Positions 17,095-25,470 of a DNA stretch of 64,000 bases are shown in pieces. The stretch's first letter is position 1. Every line of letters begins with the position of its first letter. A program made the position numbers and the translations under genes. The notes beneath the pieces were generated by a model that was not told where the DNA came from, did not search any database, and worked only from the letters and a program-made list of their open reading frames with translations. The stretch is from Kocuria soli. GTDB taxonomy: Bacteria; Actinomycetota; Actinomycetes; Actinomycetales; Micrococcaceae. Location of the stretch: contig NZ_RKMF01000004.1 in the NCBI RefSeq assembly GCF_003797835.1, positions 154,138 through 218,137 of the forward strand, given 5' to 3'.

Positions 17095-18717
17095 ACCGGC
17101 ACCGCAGATCACGCACGACACCGCGCCCCCCGAGAGCAGCGGGGAGGCTTCTTGCCCCGCCGCGGGTGCCGTGGCAGAGACGGCAGAACAGGGTGACGAC
17201 GCCGTGGAGCCCACCCGCCTCGCCGCTCGTGACCGCGGGCTGCTCTGGCACCCCTACGCACCGCTGGACGGACCCGCACCCCACGCGGTGCTGGCCGCGG
17301 AGGGCGTGACCCTGACCCTGGAGACTCCTGAGGGGGACCGGATCCGGGCAATCGATGGCATGGCCTCGTGGTGGTGCGCCGTGCACGGCTACCGCAACCC
17401 GGAACTGGACCGCGCCGCCGTGGACCAGATCACCGAGTTCTCCCACGTGATGTTCGGGGGGGGCTCACGCACCGCCCGGCCGTAGAACTCGCGGAGCTGC
17501 TGGTGGAGGTCACCCCGCCCGAGCTGCAGCACGTGTTCTTCGCAGACTCGGGCTCCGTGAGCGTGGAGGTCGCGCTGAAGCTCGCAGTGCAGTACCAGGC
17601 GGCCCTCGGACGACCCGAGCGCCGTCGCATCCTGACCGTGCGCGGCGGCTACCACGGGGACACCACTGGCGCCATGAGCGTGTGCGACCCCGAGGGCGGG
17701 ATGCACGCCGAATTCTCCGGGCTGGTGGCGGAGCAGCTGTTCGTGGCACCGCCTCCCGCGGCGCACCCCCGGCGTAGGTCCGGGTACGAGGATCCCGAGG
17801 GGTTGCGGTCCCCGGAGAACCTCGGTGCGGCGGCCTCGGGCACCGCTGGTTTCGTACCTTCCGGGGACACCGAGGGGCCAGGTGGGAGCGGCGCGCAGGG
17901 TGCGGGAGCGCCGTCGTCGTCCGGGGCCGTGGACTGGGACGCCGACGACGCCGCCGTTGAGGCGTGGATCGCGGACGTGCGCAAAGTCGCCCGCGCCCAC
18001 TGGGATGAGCTCGCCGGGATCATCGTGGAACCCGTGCTGCAGGGCGCGGGCGGGATGCGCACGTACGACCCGCGGTGCCTGCGGGTGCTGCGAGAGCTGG
18101 CGGACGAGCTGGACCTGGTGTTCATCGTGGATGAGATCGCCACGGGCTTCGGACGCACCGGGAAGAGGTTCGCCAGTGAGTGGGCGGACGTGGTCCCGGA
18201 CGTAATGTGCGTGGGCAAGGCCCTGACCGGCGGGTATATGTCCCTAGCCGCGGTGCTCGTCTCCGCGGCCGTGGGGGGAGGTGATCACCGGGTCTGAGCA
18301 GCGCGCGCTCATGCACGGGCCCACGTTCATGGCCAACCCGCTGGCGTGCGCCGTGGCCCTCCAGTCGGTGCGTATGCTCCGCAAGACATGGTCAGAGAAC
18401 GTGGCACGGCTTTCTGCGGCCCTGAGCGAGATTCTTCCTGTCGCGTTGACCTTTCGGTGGTCAAGGACGTGCGGGTGATCGGTGGGGTGGGCGTCGTCGA
18501 GTTCCACGAGGCACCGGACCCGGTACCGGTCACGTGCGCGGCGCTGGATCAGGGGGTGTGGTTCCGCCCCATCGGGAGGCTGCTCTACACCATGCCGCCG
18601 TACGTGTGCTCCGACGAGGAGGTCCGCACCATTGCCTACGCCCTGCTCCGAGCAGCGCAGGAGGTGGAGCTCACGAGCACGGGCCGGGGTGCCACGCCGC
18701 ACGGGGCGGGCGCATGA
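17087..18717 (+). pseudogene. bioA: Adenosylmethionine-8-amino-7-oxononanoate aminotransferase BioA, at least three frameshifts
   Basis: The PLP aminotransferase that makes diaminopelargonate from KAPA. The reading frame is preserved only in pieces. The first (17087-17485) ends [15 protein letters not shown], where a run of eight G (17456-17463) replaces the six expected for the family's HVMFGGLTH. The second runs to 18297 and includes [31 protein letters not shown] and the PLP lysine in [12 protein letters not shown]; it breaks at another G run (18273-18278). The third ([20 protein letters not shown]) breaks between about 18430 and 18460, and the fourth continues VVKDVRVIGGVGVVEF to the stop at 18717. 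A Gly/Pro-rich insert sits at about 17750-17935. The gene cannot give active enzyme unless the slips are sequencing errors. Confidence 0.85.
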
Positions 18718-19498
18718 CGGCCCACCGCCCGGACGCATTCACGACGGCGCCCGCACCCGCGCACTCGATCGTGGGTTTCCGCATGGCCCCGCCAGGGGTA
18801 ACGCGCCAGTTCCGGAGCATCCGGACGTTTCCGCTCCGACCGCTGCGGGCCCCCTCGACGACTGGCTCCGCGACCGGCGGCAAACGGCGCGATGAGGCCG
18901 GACTGCGGCGTCGGCTGCGGGCGCTGCCCGGGGCGTGCGTGGACCTCGCCTCGAACGACTACCTGGGGCTGTCCCGGGATCCGCGCGTGGTCACGGCGGC
19001 GCGCGAGGCACTGGACGCCCACGGCACGGGATCCCGCGCATCGCACCTCGTCACAGGGACATTGGGGATCCACGCGCGGCTGGAGCGGGAGCTGTGCGCG
19101 CTCACCGGCCAGCCCGCGGCGCTGGTGTTCTCGAGCGGCTACGCCGCCAACACGGGGGTGCTCACGGCACTGGGAGATGCGGACACGCTCATCGTCTCGG
19201 ATGCCCACGCACATGCGTCGCTGGTGGACGGGGCGCGACTGTCTCGTTCCCCGGTGCGGATCGCGCGGCACTCGGACGTGGCCCACGTGGCGCGGCTACT
19301 GGCCGAGCGCTCGGAGGCACGCGCCATCGTGGTGGTGGAATCGGTCTACTCGGTGTGGGGAGACCACGCGCCACTCCAGGAGCTCGCGGAGATATGCCGG
19401 GCGTGGAATGCCCTCCTGCTCGTGGACGAGGCACACGGCATCGGCGTGGCCGGCCGGGGGCGGGGGCTCGTGCACGAACACGGTCTTGCAGGATCCCC
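18714..19498 (+). pseudogene. bioF: 8-amino-7-oxononanoate synthase BioF, truncated by IS3 copy 2
   Basis: BioF joins pimeloyl-ACP/CoA and alanine. The visible part includes VDLASNDYLGLSRDPRVV, GTGSRASHLVTGTLGIH, ALVFSSGYAANTGV, VVVESVYSVWGDHAP and LLVDEAHGIGVAGRGRG. It stops at AGSPG, where the IS3 inverted repeat begins; translation would run into the IS for a few residues and stop at 19535. The PLP-binding lysine and about 130 C-terminal residues are gone. There may be an earlier slip too: GPLDDWLRDRRQTAR, a natural BioF start region, lies in another frame just before 18890. The start ATG (18714) overlaps the bioA stop. Confidence 0.88.
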
Positions 19499-19531
19499 GG
19501 GCGTGAGGAACGAACTGATGACAGATTCGGT

Positions 19532-20407
19532 TTAGGCCGCGAGTGTGAGCGGCTCGGTTAGTTTCGCTTCGAACTCGATGGGCGTCAACCCGCCGAGCGT
19601 GTCCTGCGCTCGCTGCCGGTGATACTTCCGCTCGATCCAGACCACGATGGCCAGACGCAGCTCCTGGCGTGTGGCCCACCGTTGCTGGTTCAGCACGTTC
19701 GTCTGCAGCAGTGACCAGAACGATTCCATCGCGGCGTTATCTCCGGCTGCGCCGACTCTGCCCATCGAGCCGACCATGTCGTGGCGGCGCAGTTCCCGGG
19801 CCATGGCACGGCTGCGGAACTGGCAGCCCCTGTCAGCGTGCAGGATGCACCCGGCGACCTCACCGCGGCGGGCGCCAGCGTTGCGGACGGCGTCGACGGC
19901 GAGCTTCGCGGTCATCCGGTCCGAGATCGAGTAGCCGACGATGCGATTCGAGAACACGTCCTTGATCGCTCAGCAGTAAAGCTTGCCCTCGCTGGTCCAG
20001 TGCTCCGTGATATCCGTCAGCCAGAGCCGGTTCGGCTCGTCGGCGCGGAAGACCCGCTGGACATGGTCGTCGAACACCGGCGGGCCGGCCTTCTTGCCCT
20101 TCCCGCGCCGTCGGCGTTGCGCAGACGAGAGGATCCCGGCCTGCGAGCACAGCTTCCACGCCGTCCGCCGACTCATCCGCCACCCGGCCCGCCGAGCCTC
20201 GTCTGCCAGGTATCGGTATCCGAACGTCGGGTCGTCATCGTGGGCATCCCGCAGTGCGTTGATGCGGTGCGCACGGAGGAGGTCCGCGTCTCGGACGGGA
20301 GCGTTGCGCCACCGGTAGTAGGGCTGTCTGGCGAGCTTGAGGACCCGGCACGACACCGTCACGGGAATCCCCGCGTCGGCGAGCTCAGCAACGAGCGGGT
20401 ATGTCAT
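19532..20407 (-). pseudogene. IS3-family transposase OrfB (copy 2), nonsense mutation
   Basis: From ATG 20407 the frame reads MTYPLVAELADAGIPVTVSC and continues to GKLYC, where TGA replaces the TGC (Cys) found in copy 1; the same frame then continues AIKDVFSNRIVGYSISDRM to the normal end at 19532. All three catalytic regions are present (LWLTDITEHWT, LHADRGCQF, AAMESFWSLLQTN), so a single base change separates it from an intact OrfB. Confidence 0.88.
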
Positions 20408-20628
20408 TTTGGGGAACCACCAAGGCGCAGATTCGCCTGCGACAGATACGCCGCAGTCTGACCAGGACGGTTGCCGTCCTCGACGTCGGCCTGGCGGAGC
20501 CAGTTCTGCAACGTCGCTTCGCTGATACCGAAATCCGTGGCGATCTGTTTGATGGTGACGCCGCTCTCGCGACGCCGAGCGACCGCGACGACATCCTCGC
20601 GGAACTCTCTGGGATAAGGACCAGGCAT
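20404..20628 (-). pseudogene. IS3-family transposase OrfA (copy 2) with 27-codon internal deletion
   Basis: Identical to the copy 1 protein up to GNRPGQTAA and again from AYLSQANLRLGGSPK, but lacking the 27 residues between. That segment is the leucine-zipper coiled coil. The deletion endpoints share GCGGCG, suggesting slippage between short repeats. The helix-turn-helix is intact, so a monomeric DNA-binding fragment could be made, but normal transposase assembly is unlikely. Confidence 0.85.
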
Positions 20629-20697
20629 GATGACATCCTCCCCGCCAGCGCCCCTAAGCGCTAACGATCAGTTGTCACCGATTCGTTCCTCACGCCC

Positions 20698-21497
20698 CAA
20701 CGAAACCTGGCAGTCCGACTTCACCCACTACCGACTCACCCGCCCCGACGGCCAACCCGGCCCAGACGTCGAGATCATCACCTGGCTTGACGACTGCACC
20801 CGCTACGCCCTACACGTAACGGCGCACCCCCGGGTGACCACCCCGATCGTGGTCGCCACGTTCCGCGAAGCCCTTGCAGACCACGGGACCCCCGCGTCCA
20901 CACTCACCGACAACGGCATGGTCTACACCCTCAGACTGGCCGGCCACGGCCGCCAGGACGGCAAGAACTCCTTCGAGGCCGAACTGTCCCCATCGACACA
21001 TCGTGCAGAAGAACTCCCGGCCTGGCCACCCCACCACCTGCGGCAAGGTCGAGCGGTTCCAGCAGACGATGAAGAAGTGGCTGCGCGCCCAACCCGTGCA
21101 GCCAGCCACCACCACCGAGCTCCAGACGCTTCTCGACCTCTTCGTCGCCGAATACAACCACCGACGACCGCACCGCGCCACTCCCGCGACACTCTACGAC
21201 TCGATGCCCAAGGCGCATCCCGGCCCGGCCGCCGGCCCCATCACCCACAAGCGAGTCCGGCACGACCGCGTCGACAAGGCCGGGTCAGTCACCCTGCGAC
21301 ACAACAGCCGACTCCACCACATCGGCATCGGACGAACCCACGCCGGAACCTGCGTCATCCTGCTCGTCCAAGACCTCCAGATCCGCGTCCTCAACGCAAC
21401 CACCGGCGAACTCCTCCGCGAGCTGACCCTCGACCCCACACGCGACTACCAGCCCACCGGAACACCCAAAGGCCCCACTCGACGACCCCTGAAATGA
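20698..21497 (+). pseudogene. IS481-family transposase remnant (5' truncated, frameshifted)
   Basis: The frame enters from IS3 copy 2 at NETWQSDFTHYRLTRPDG and holds the first catalytic Asp (SDFTHY) and the second (LTDNGMVYT). A frameshift near 20990 moves the continuation to another frame: VQKNSRPGHPTTCGKVERFQ with the catalytic Glu, then YNHRRPHRATPATLYDSM and a C-terminal beta domain ending GPTRRPLK at 21497. The N-terminal helix-turn-helix half is missing at the IS3 junction. This is the typical IS481 layout, and the fragment is not functional. Confidence 0.85.
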
Positions 21498-21500
21498 ACA

Positions 21501-21532
21501 ACACCCGGACCTGCAAACGCAGGTCCGGGTGT
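21501..21532. terminator. Hairpin inside the right end of the IS481 remnant
   Basis: ACACCCGGACCTGC and GCAGGTCCGGGTGT form a perfect 14-base stem with an AAAC loop just after the transposase stop. Confidence 0.6.
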
Positions 21533-21536
21533 CGCC

Positions 21537-21552
21537 GATGTCCTGAGACATC
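21537..21552. repeat. Probable right terminus of the IS481 remnant
   Basis: The palindrome GATGTCCTGAGACATC lies about 7 bases from the tRNA-Pro 3' end. Read inward as TGTGATGTCTCAGGACATC it resembles the ends of IS481-type elements. The left end is lost. Confidence 0.45.
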
Positions 21553-21559
21553 ACAAACG

Positions 21560-21633
<74 letters not shown>

Positions 21634-21707
21634 TGGACGGCGAACCGCCCAACATGTGCTCCACAAGGCGGTCAGACCGCCCCGAGCACCCGCCATACAT
21701 TACCCCA

Positions 21708-21738
21708 ACGGCCCGGCGATTTCACATCGCCGGGCCGT
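21708..21738 (-). terminator. Terminator after pyc
   Basis: A 13-base perfect stem (ACGGCCCGGCGAT / ATCGCCGGGCCGT) with a five-base loop lies 16 bases beyond the pyc stop. Confidence 0.8.
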
Positions 21739-21754
21739 CAGCGGACCGCAGAGA

Positions 21755-24700
21755 TCAAGCGGAGGGTTCGATCTCCACCACCAGGTCCCCACCGTCAACC
21801 GGCGAGGGCCCGGTGACCACCACGCGCTTGACCGTGCCGCCCACGGGCGTGGTCACGGAGGCTTCCATCTTCATGGCCTCGATCGTCGCCACGCGGTCGC
21901 CCGCAGACACCGAGTCCCCCTCGGTAACGGTGGCAATGATCGACCCCGCGAACGGTGCCGCCACGTGCCCGGGCTTGGAGGAATCCGCCTTCTCCGCCTC
22001 CACGTGATCCGTGGCCACGGACGTGTCGCGGATCTCCAGCATGCGCATCTGACCGTTCAGGGTGACCATCACGGTGCGCATGCCCTTGTCGTCGGCCGGG
22101 CCGATGGCCTGCAGCATGACCAGCAGACGCACGCCCTTGCCCAGGGAGATCACGTGCTCACGGTCCGGCATCAACCCGTACAGGAAGTCACGCGTGTGCA
22201 GCACGGAGACGTCGCCGTAGTCCTTCTGCTTGGACTCGAAATCGGCCGTGGGTCCTGGGAACAGCAGGCGGTTGAGCGTGGCTCGCCGAACAGCGGACTC
22301 GCCGGAAAGACCAGAGAGGTCCTCGTCGGACAGCTCGGCCACGGAGGGCTTCTCGTGCCGCCCTTCCAAAGCACGAGACCGGAACGGCTCCGGCCATCCG
22401 GCCGGCGGAGTACCCAGCTCCCCGTTGAGGAACCCGATCACCGAATCCGGGATGTCGAACTTCTGCGGGTTCGCCTCGAACTCGGCCGGATCCACGTTCA
22501 TGCCCACCAGCTGCAGGGCCAGGTCACCGACCACCTTGGACGACGGCGTCACCTTCACCAGGTGCCCCAGCATCTTGTCCGCGGCGTAGTACATGTCCTC
22601 GACCTGCTCGAACCTCTCACCCAGCCCCAGCGCGATGGCCTGCTGGCGCAGGTTGGAGAGCTGCCCGCCCGGAATCTCGTGCCGGTACACGCGCCCGGTC
22701 GGCCCGGACAGCCCGGATTCGAACGGCTTGTAGATCCCGCGGATGATCTCCCAGTACGGCTCCATGTCGCACACGGCCTGCAGGGACAGTCCCGTGTCCC
22801 GCTCGGTGTGCGCCAGCGCGGCCACCAGCGCCGACGCCGAAGGCTGCGACGTCGTACCCGCCATGGTCGCCGTCGCAACGTCCACCGCATCCACCCCGGC
22901 ATCGATCGCGGCCAGCAGGGTCCCGATCTGGCCACCCGCGGTGTCGTGGGTGTGCAGGTGAACCGGCAGGTCAAAACGCTCGCGCAGCGCGGTCACCAGA
23001 CGACGCGCGGCCTCCGGACGCAGCAGACCCGCCATGTCCTTGATCGCCAGGATGTGCGCCCCGGCGTCCACGCACTGCTGCGCCAGATCCAGGTAGTAGT
23101 CCAGCGTGTAGACCTTCTCCTCCGGGTCCAGCAGGTCAGAGGTGTAGCACAGCGCCACCTCCGCCACCGCGGTCCCGGTCTTCCGCACGGCAGAAATCGC
23201 GGGCGCCATCTGGGAGACGTCGTTGAGGGCGTCGAAGATGCGGAAGATGTCGATCCCGGTCTCCGCGGCCTCCTTCACAAAGGCATCCGTGACCTCCGTG
23301 GGATACGGCGTGTACCCCACGGTGTTCCGGCCGCGCAGCAGCATCTGCAGCGGAATGTTCGGCATCGCTTCGCGCAGGTACCGCAGCCGCTCCCACGGGT
23401 CCTCACCCAGGAACCGCAGGGCGACGTCGTAGGTCGCCCCGCCCCAGGCCTCCATGGAGAACAACTGCGGCAGGGTGTGCGCGTAGGCGGGAGCCGAAGC
23501 CAGCAGGTCACGGGTGCGGATGCGGGTGGCCAGCAGCGACTGGTGCGCGTCACGCATGGTCGTGTCCGTGACGGCGACGGCGGTCTGCGCGCGCAACTTG
23601 GCCGCAAAACCCTCGGGGCCCTCGTCCAGGAGGACCTTGCGCCAGCCGTCCGGCGGGGTGTGTTCGCCCGGTCCGTCGAAGGGGGAACGGTCCGGGTCCT
23701 CGACCTTGTCACCGGGGTACCGCGGCAACTTGGTGCGCGGGTCGATGCCCTCGATGCGCTCACCGTTGGGCTTGTTGACCGTGACCTCGGCCAGGTAGGT
23801 CAACGCGCGGGTACCGCGGTCAGCGGTTCCGCGGGCTTCCAACAGCTCCGGTCGGCGCTCGATGAAGTCCGTGGTCACGTTGCCCGCCAGGAACTCCGGG
23901 TCCTCCAGCACGGACTGCAGGAACGGGATGTTGGTGGCCACACCGCGGATGCGGAACTCGGCCAGCGCACGACGGGCGCGGTGCACGGCAGTCTCGTAGT
24001 CACGGCCACGGCAGGTCAGCTTGACCAGCATGGAGTCGAAGTGCGGGGAGATCTCAGCGCCCGCGTACAGGGTGCCGCCGTCGAGCCTGACCCCGGCGCC
24101 ACCGGCCGAACGGTAGGCGGTGACCTTTCCGACGTCGGGCCGGAACCCGTTGGCCGGGTCCTCCGTGGTGATGCGGCACTGCATGGCGAACCCGCGAACG
24201 CCCAGTTCCTCCTGGCGGATGCCGATCTGCTCCAGGGTCTCCCCCGCGGCAATGCGCATCTGGGCCTGGACCAGGTCCACGTCCGTGACTTCCTCGGTCA
24301 CGGTGTGCTCCACCTGGATGCGGGGGTTCATCTCGATGAACACGTGCTCACCGGCCCGCTCGCCCACCGTGTCCAGCAGGAACTCGACCGTACCGGCGTT
24401 GACGTAGCCCAGTTCGCGGGCGAACTTCACGGCGTCGCGGTGCAGGGCCTCACGGACCTCCGGGTCCAGGTTGGGCGCCGGTGCGATCTCCACGACCTTC
24501 TGGTGGCGGCGCTGCAACGAGCAGTCGCGCTCGAACAGGTGCACGGTCTCCCCCGTGGCGTCGGCCAGGATCTGCACCTCGATATGACGCGGGCGCAGCA
24601 CGGCCTGCTCCAGGAACACGGTGGGATCACCGAACGCAGTGCCGGCCTCCCGCATGGCGGCGTCCAGCGCATCCGGCAGTTCCTCCGGCGTCTCCACGCG

Positions 24701-25207
24701 ACGCATTCCGCGCCCGCCACCACCGGCCACGGCCTTGACGAAGATAGGGAACCCGATGTCCCCGGCGGCCGCGATCAGTTCCTCCGGGTCCGACGACGGC
24801 TCCGAGTCCTTCAGCGTGGGAATGCCCGCCTTCTTGGCTGCCTTGAGTGCTGCGACCTTGTTGCCGGCCAGGTCCAGCACGTCTGCGGCGGGGCCGATGA
24901 AGGTGATGCCGTTCTCCGCACAGGCCTTGGCCAGGCCGGGGTTCTCGGAGAGGAAACCGTAGCCCGGGTACACAGCGTCCGCACCGGATTCCTTGGCCAC
25001 GCGGATGATTTCGTCCACATCCAGGTACGCCTTGACGGGGTGACCCTCCGTGCCGATCCGGTAGGCCTCGTCAGCCTTCTGCCGGTGAATCGAGTTGCGG
25101 TCCTCCAGCGGGTACACACCCACCGTCTTGGCGCCGAGCTCATAGGCGGCTCGGAAGGCGCGGACGGCGATTTCACCGCGGTTGGCCACCAGGATCTTCT
25201 TGAACAC
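21755..25207 (-). CDS. pyc: Pyruvate carboxylase
   Basis: A biotin-dependent anaplerotic enzyme (pyruvate + bicarbonate + ATP to oxaloacetate), 1150 residues. Order: biotin carboxylase (FKKILVANRGEIAVRAFRAA at the start, GGGGRGMRRV ATP loop, EMNPRIQVEHTVTE), carboxyltransferase (TIRMDAHQ-like TTMRDAHQSLLATRIRT, EAWGGATYDVALRF) and a biotinyl domain with the lysine at about 1113 in EAMKMEAS. Start is GTG at 25207, placed by an AAGGAG five bases upstream and by alignment of FKKILVANRGE with the family N-terminus; longer readings have no such support. The organism must therefore obtain biotin even though its bioA and bioF here are broken. Confidence 0.95.
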   Translation of the reverse strand: MFKKILVANRGEIAVRAFRAAYELGAKTVGVYPLEDRNSIHRQKADEAYRIGTEGHPVKAYLDVDEIIRVAKESGADAVYPGYGFLSENPGLAKACAENGITFIGPAADVLDLAGNKVAALKAAKKAGIPTLKDSEPSSDPEELIAAAGDIGFPIFVKAVAGGGGRGMRRVETPEELPDALDAAMREAGTAFGDPTVFLEQAVLRPRHIEVQILADATGETVHLFERDCSLQRRHQKVVEIAPAPNLDPEVREALHRDAVKFARELGYVNAGTVEFLLDTVGERAGEHVFIEMNPRIQVEHTVTEEVTDVDLVQAQMRIAAGETLEQIGIRQEELGVRGFAMQCRITTEDPANGFRPDVGKVTAYRSAGGAGVRLDGGTLYAGAEISPHFDSMLVKLTCRGRDYETAVHRARRALAEFRIRGVATNIPFLQSVLEDPEFLAGNVTTDFIERRPELLEARGTADRGTRALTYLAEVTVNKPNGERIEGIDPRTKLPRYPGDKVEDPDRSPFDGPGEHTPPDGWRKVLLDEGPEGFAAKLRAQTAVAVTDTTMRDAHQSLLATRIRTRDLLASAPAYAHTLPQLFSMEAWGGATYDVALRFLGEDPWERLRYLREAMPNIPLQMLLRGRNTVGYTPYPTEVTDAFVKEAAETGIDIFRIFDALNDVSQMAPAISAVRKTGTAVAEVALCYTSDLLDPEEKVYTLDYYLDLAQQCVDAGAHILAIKDMAGLLRPEAARRLVTALRERFDLPVHLHTHDTAGGQIGTLLAAIDAGVDAVDVATATMAGTTSQPSASALVAALAHTERDTGLSLQAVCDMEPYWEIIRGIYKPFESGLSGPTGRVYRHEIPGGQLSNLRQQAIALGLGERFEQVEDMYYAADKMLGHLVKVTPSSKVVGDLALQLVGMNVDPAEFEANPQKFDIPDSVIGFLNGELGTPPAGWPEPFRSRALEGRHEKPSVAELSDEDLSGLSGESAVRRATLNRLLFPGPTADFESKQKDYGDVSVLHTRDFLYGLMPDREHVISLGKGVRLLVMLQAIGPADDKGMRTVMVTLNGQMRMLEIRDTSVATDHVEAEKADSSKPGHVAAPFAGSIIATVTEGDSVSAGDRVATIEAMKMEASVTTPVGGTVKRVVVTGPSPVDGGDLVVEIEPSA

Positions 25208-25338
25208 AGGCACTCCTTCTATACGGGACCGGTCCGGGCGTCGTCGTGGTTGAACGAACCCCAAGGTCCCTGACGCAGTTTCATGCGGTCATCCGGTCCA
25301 CTCATCGTCGAGTGGGGACGGCAGTGGCACCAGCTTAC

Positions 25339-25368
25339 GGTGACACCTATCTATTTGTGCGGTGTCAC
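25339..25368. promoter_or_regulatory. Inverted repeat GGTGACACC / GGTGTCAC in the pyc-monooxygenase gap
   Basis: Two arms (25339-25347 and 25361-25368) separated by 13 bases lie in the divergent region upstream of the monooxygenase. It could be an operator for either gene; no regulator gene is adjacent. Confidence 0.35.
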
Positions 25369-25470
25369 ACCAAACTCAGCCCTCTGGGTACTTCATACCA
25401 GCATGACGTGTCCCGGGTGTAACCGCGCGCACCCGTGGACGCCGGAGACCCCGCTTGTTAGATTCCGGGC

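Larger units (their letters stand above)
19499..20697 (-). mobile_element. IS3-family insertion sequence, copy 2 (inverted relative to copy 1)
   Basis: The element spans 1199 bases. Its inverted repeats match over GGGCGTGAGGAACGAA (19499-19514; complement at 20682-20697). OrfA and OrfB are read on the minus strand and both are damaged. Flanking triplets (CCC and CAA) are not a target duplication, so the present junctions probably arose by deletion or recombination: bioF is cut on one side and an IS481 transposase on the other. Confidence 0.88.

Noticed and set aside
19960..19975. In-frame TGA at a Cys position of IS3 copy 2 OrfB, as if selenocysteine
   Set aside because: Copy 1 has TGC at the same place, no SECIS-like hairpin is evident, and OrfA of this copy is also damaged. 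A simple nonsense mutation explains it.
19499..20697. Target-site duplication for IS3 copy 2
   Set aside because: Flanking bases CCC and CAA do not match under either placement of the element ends.
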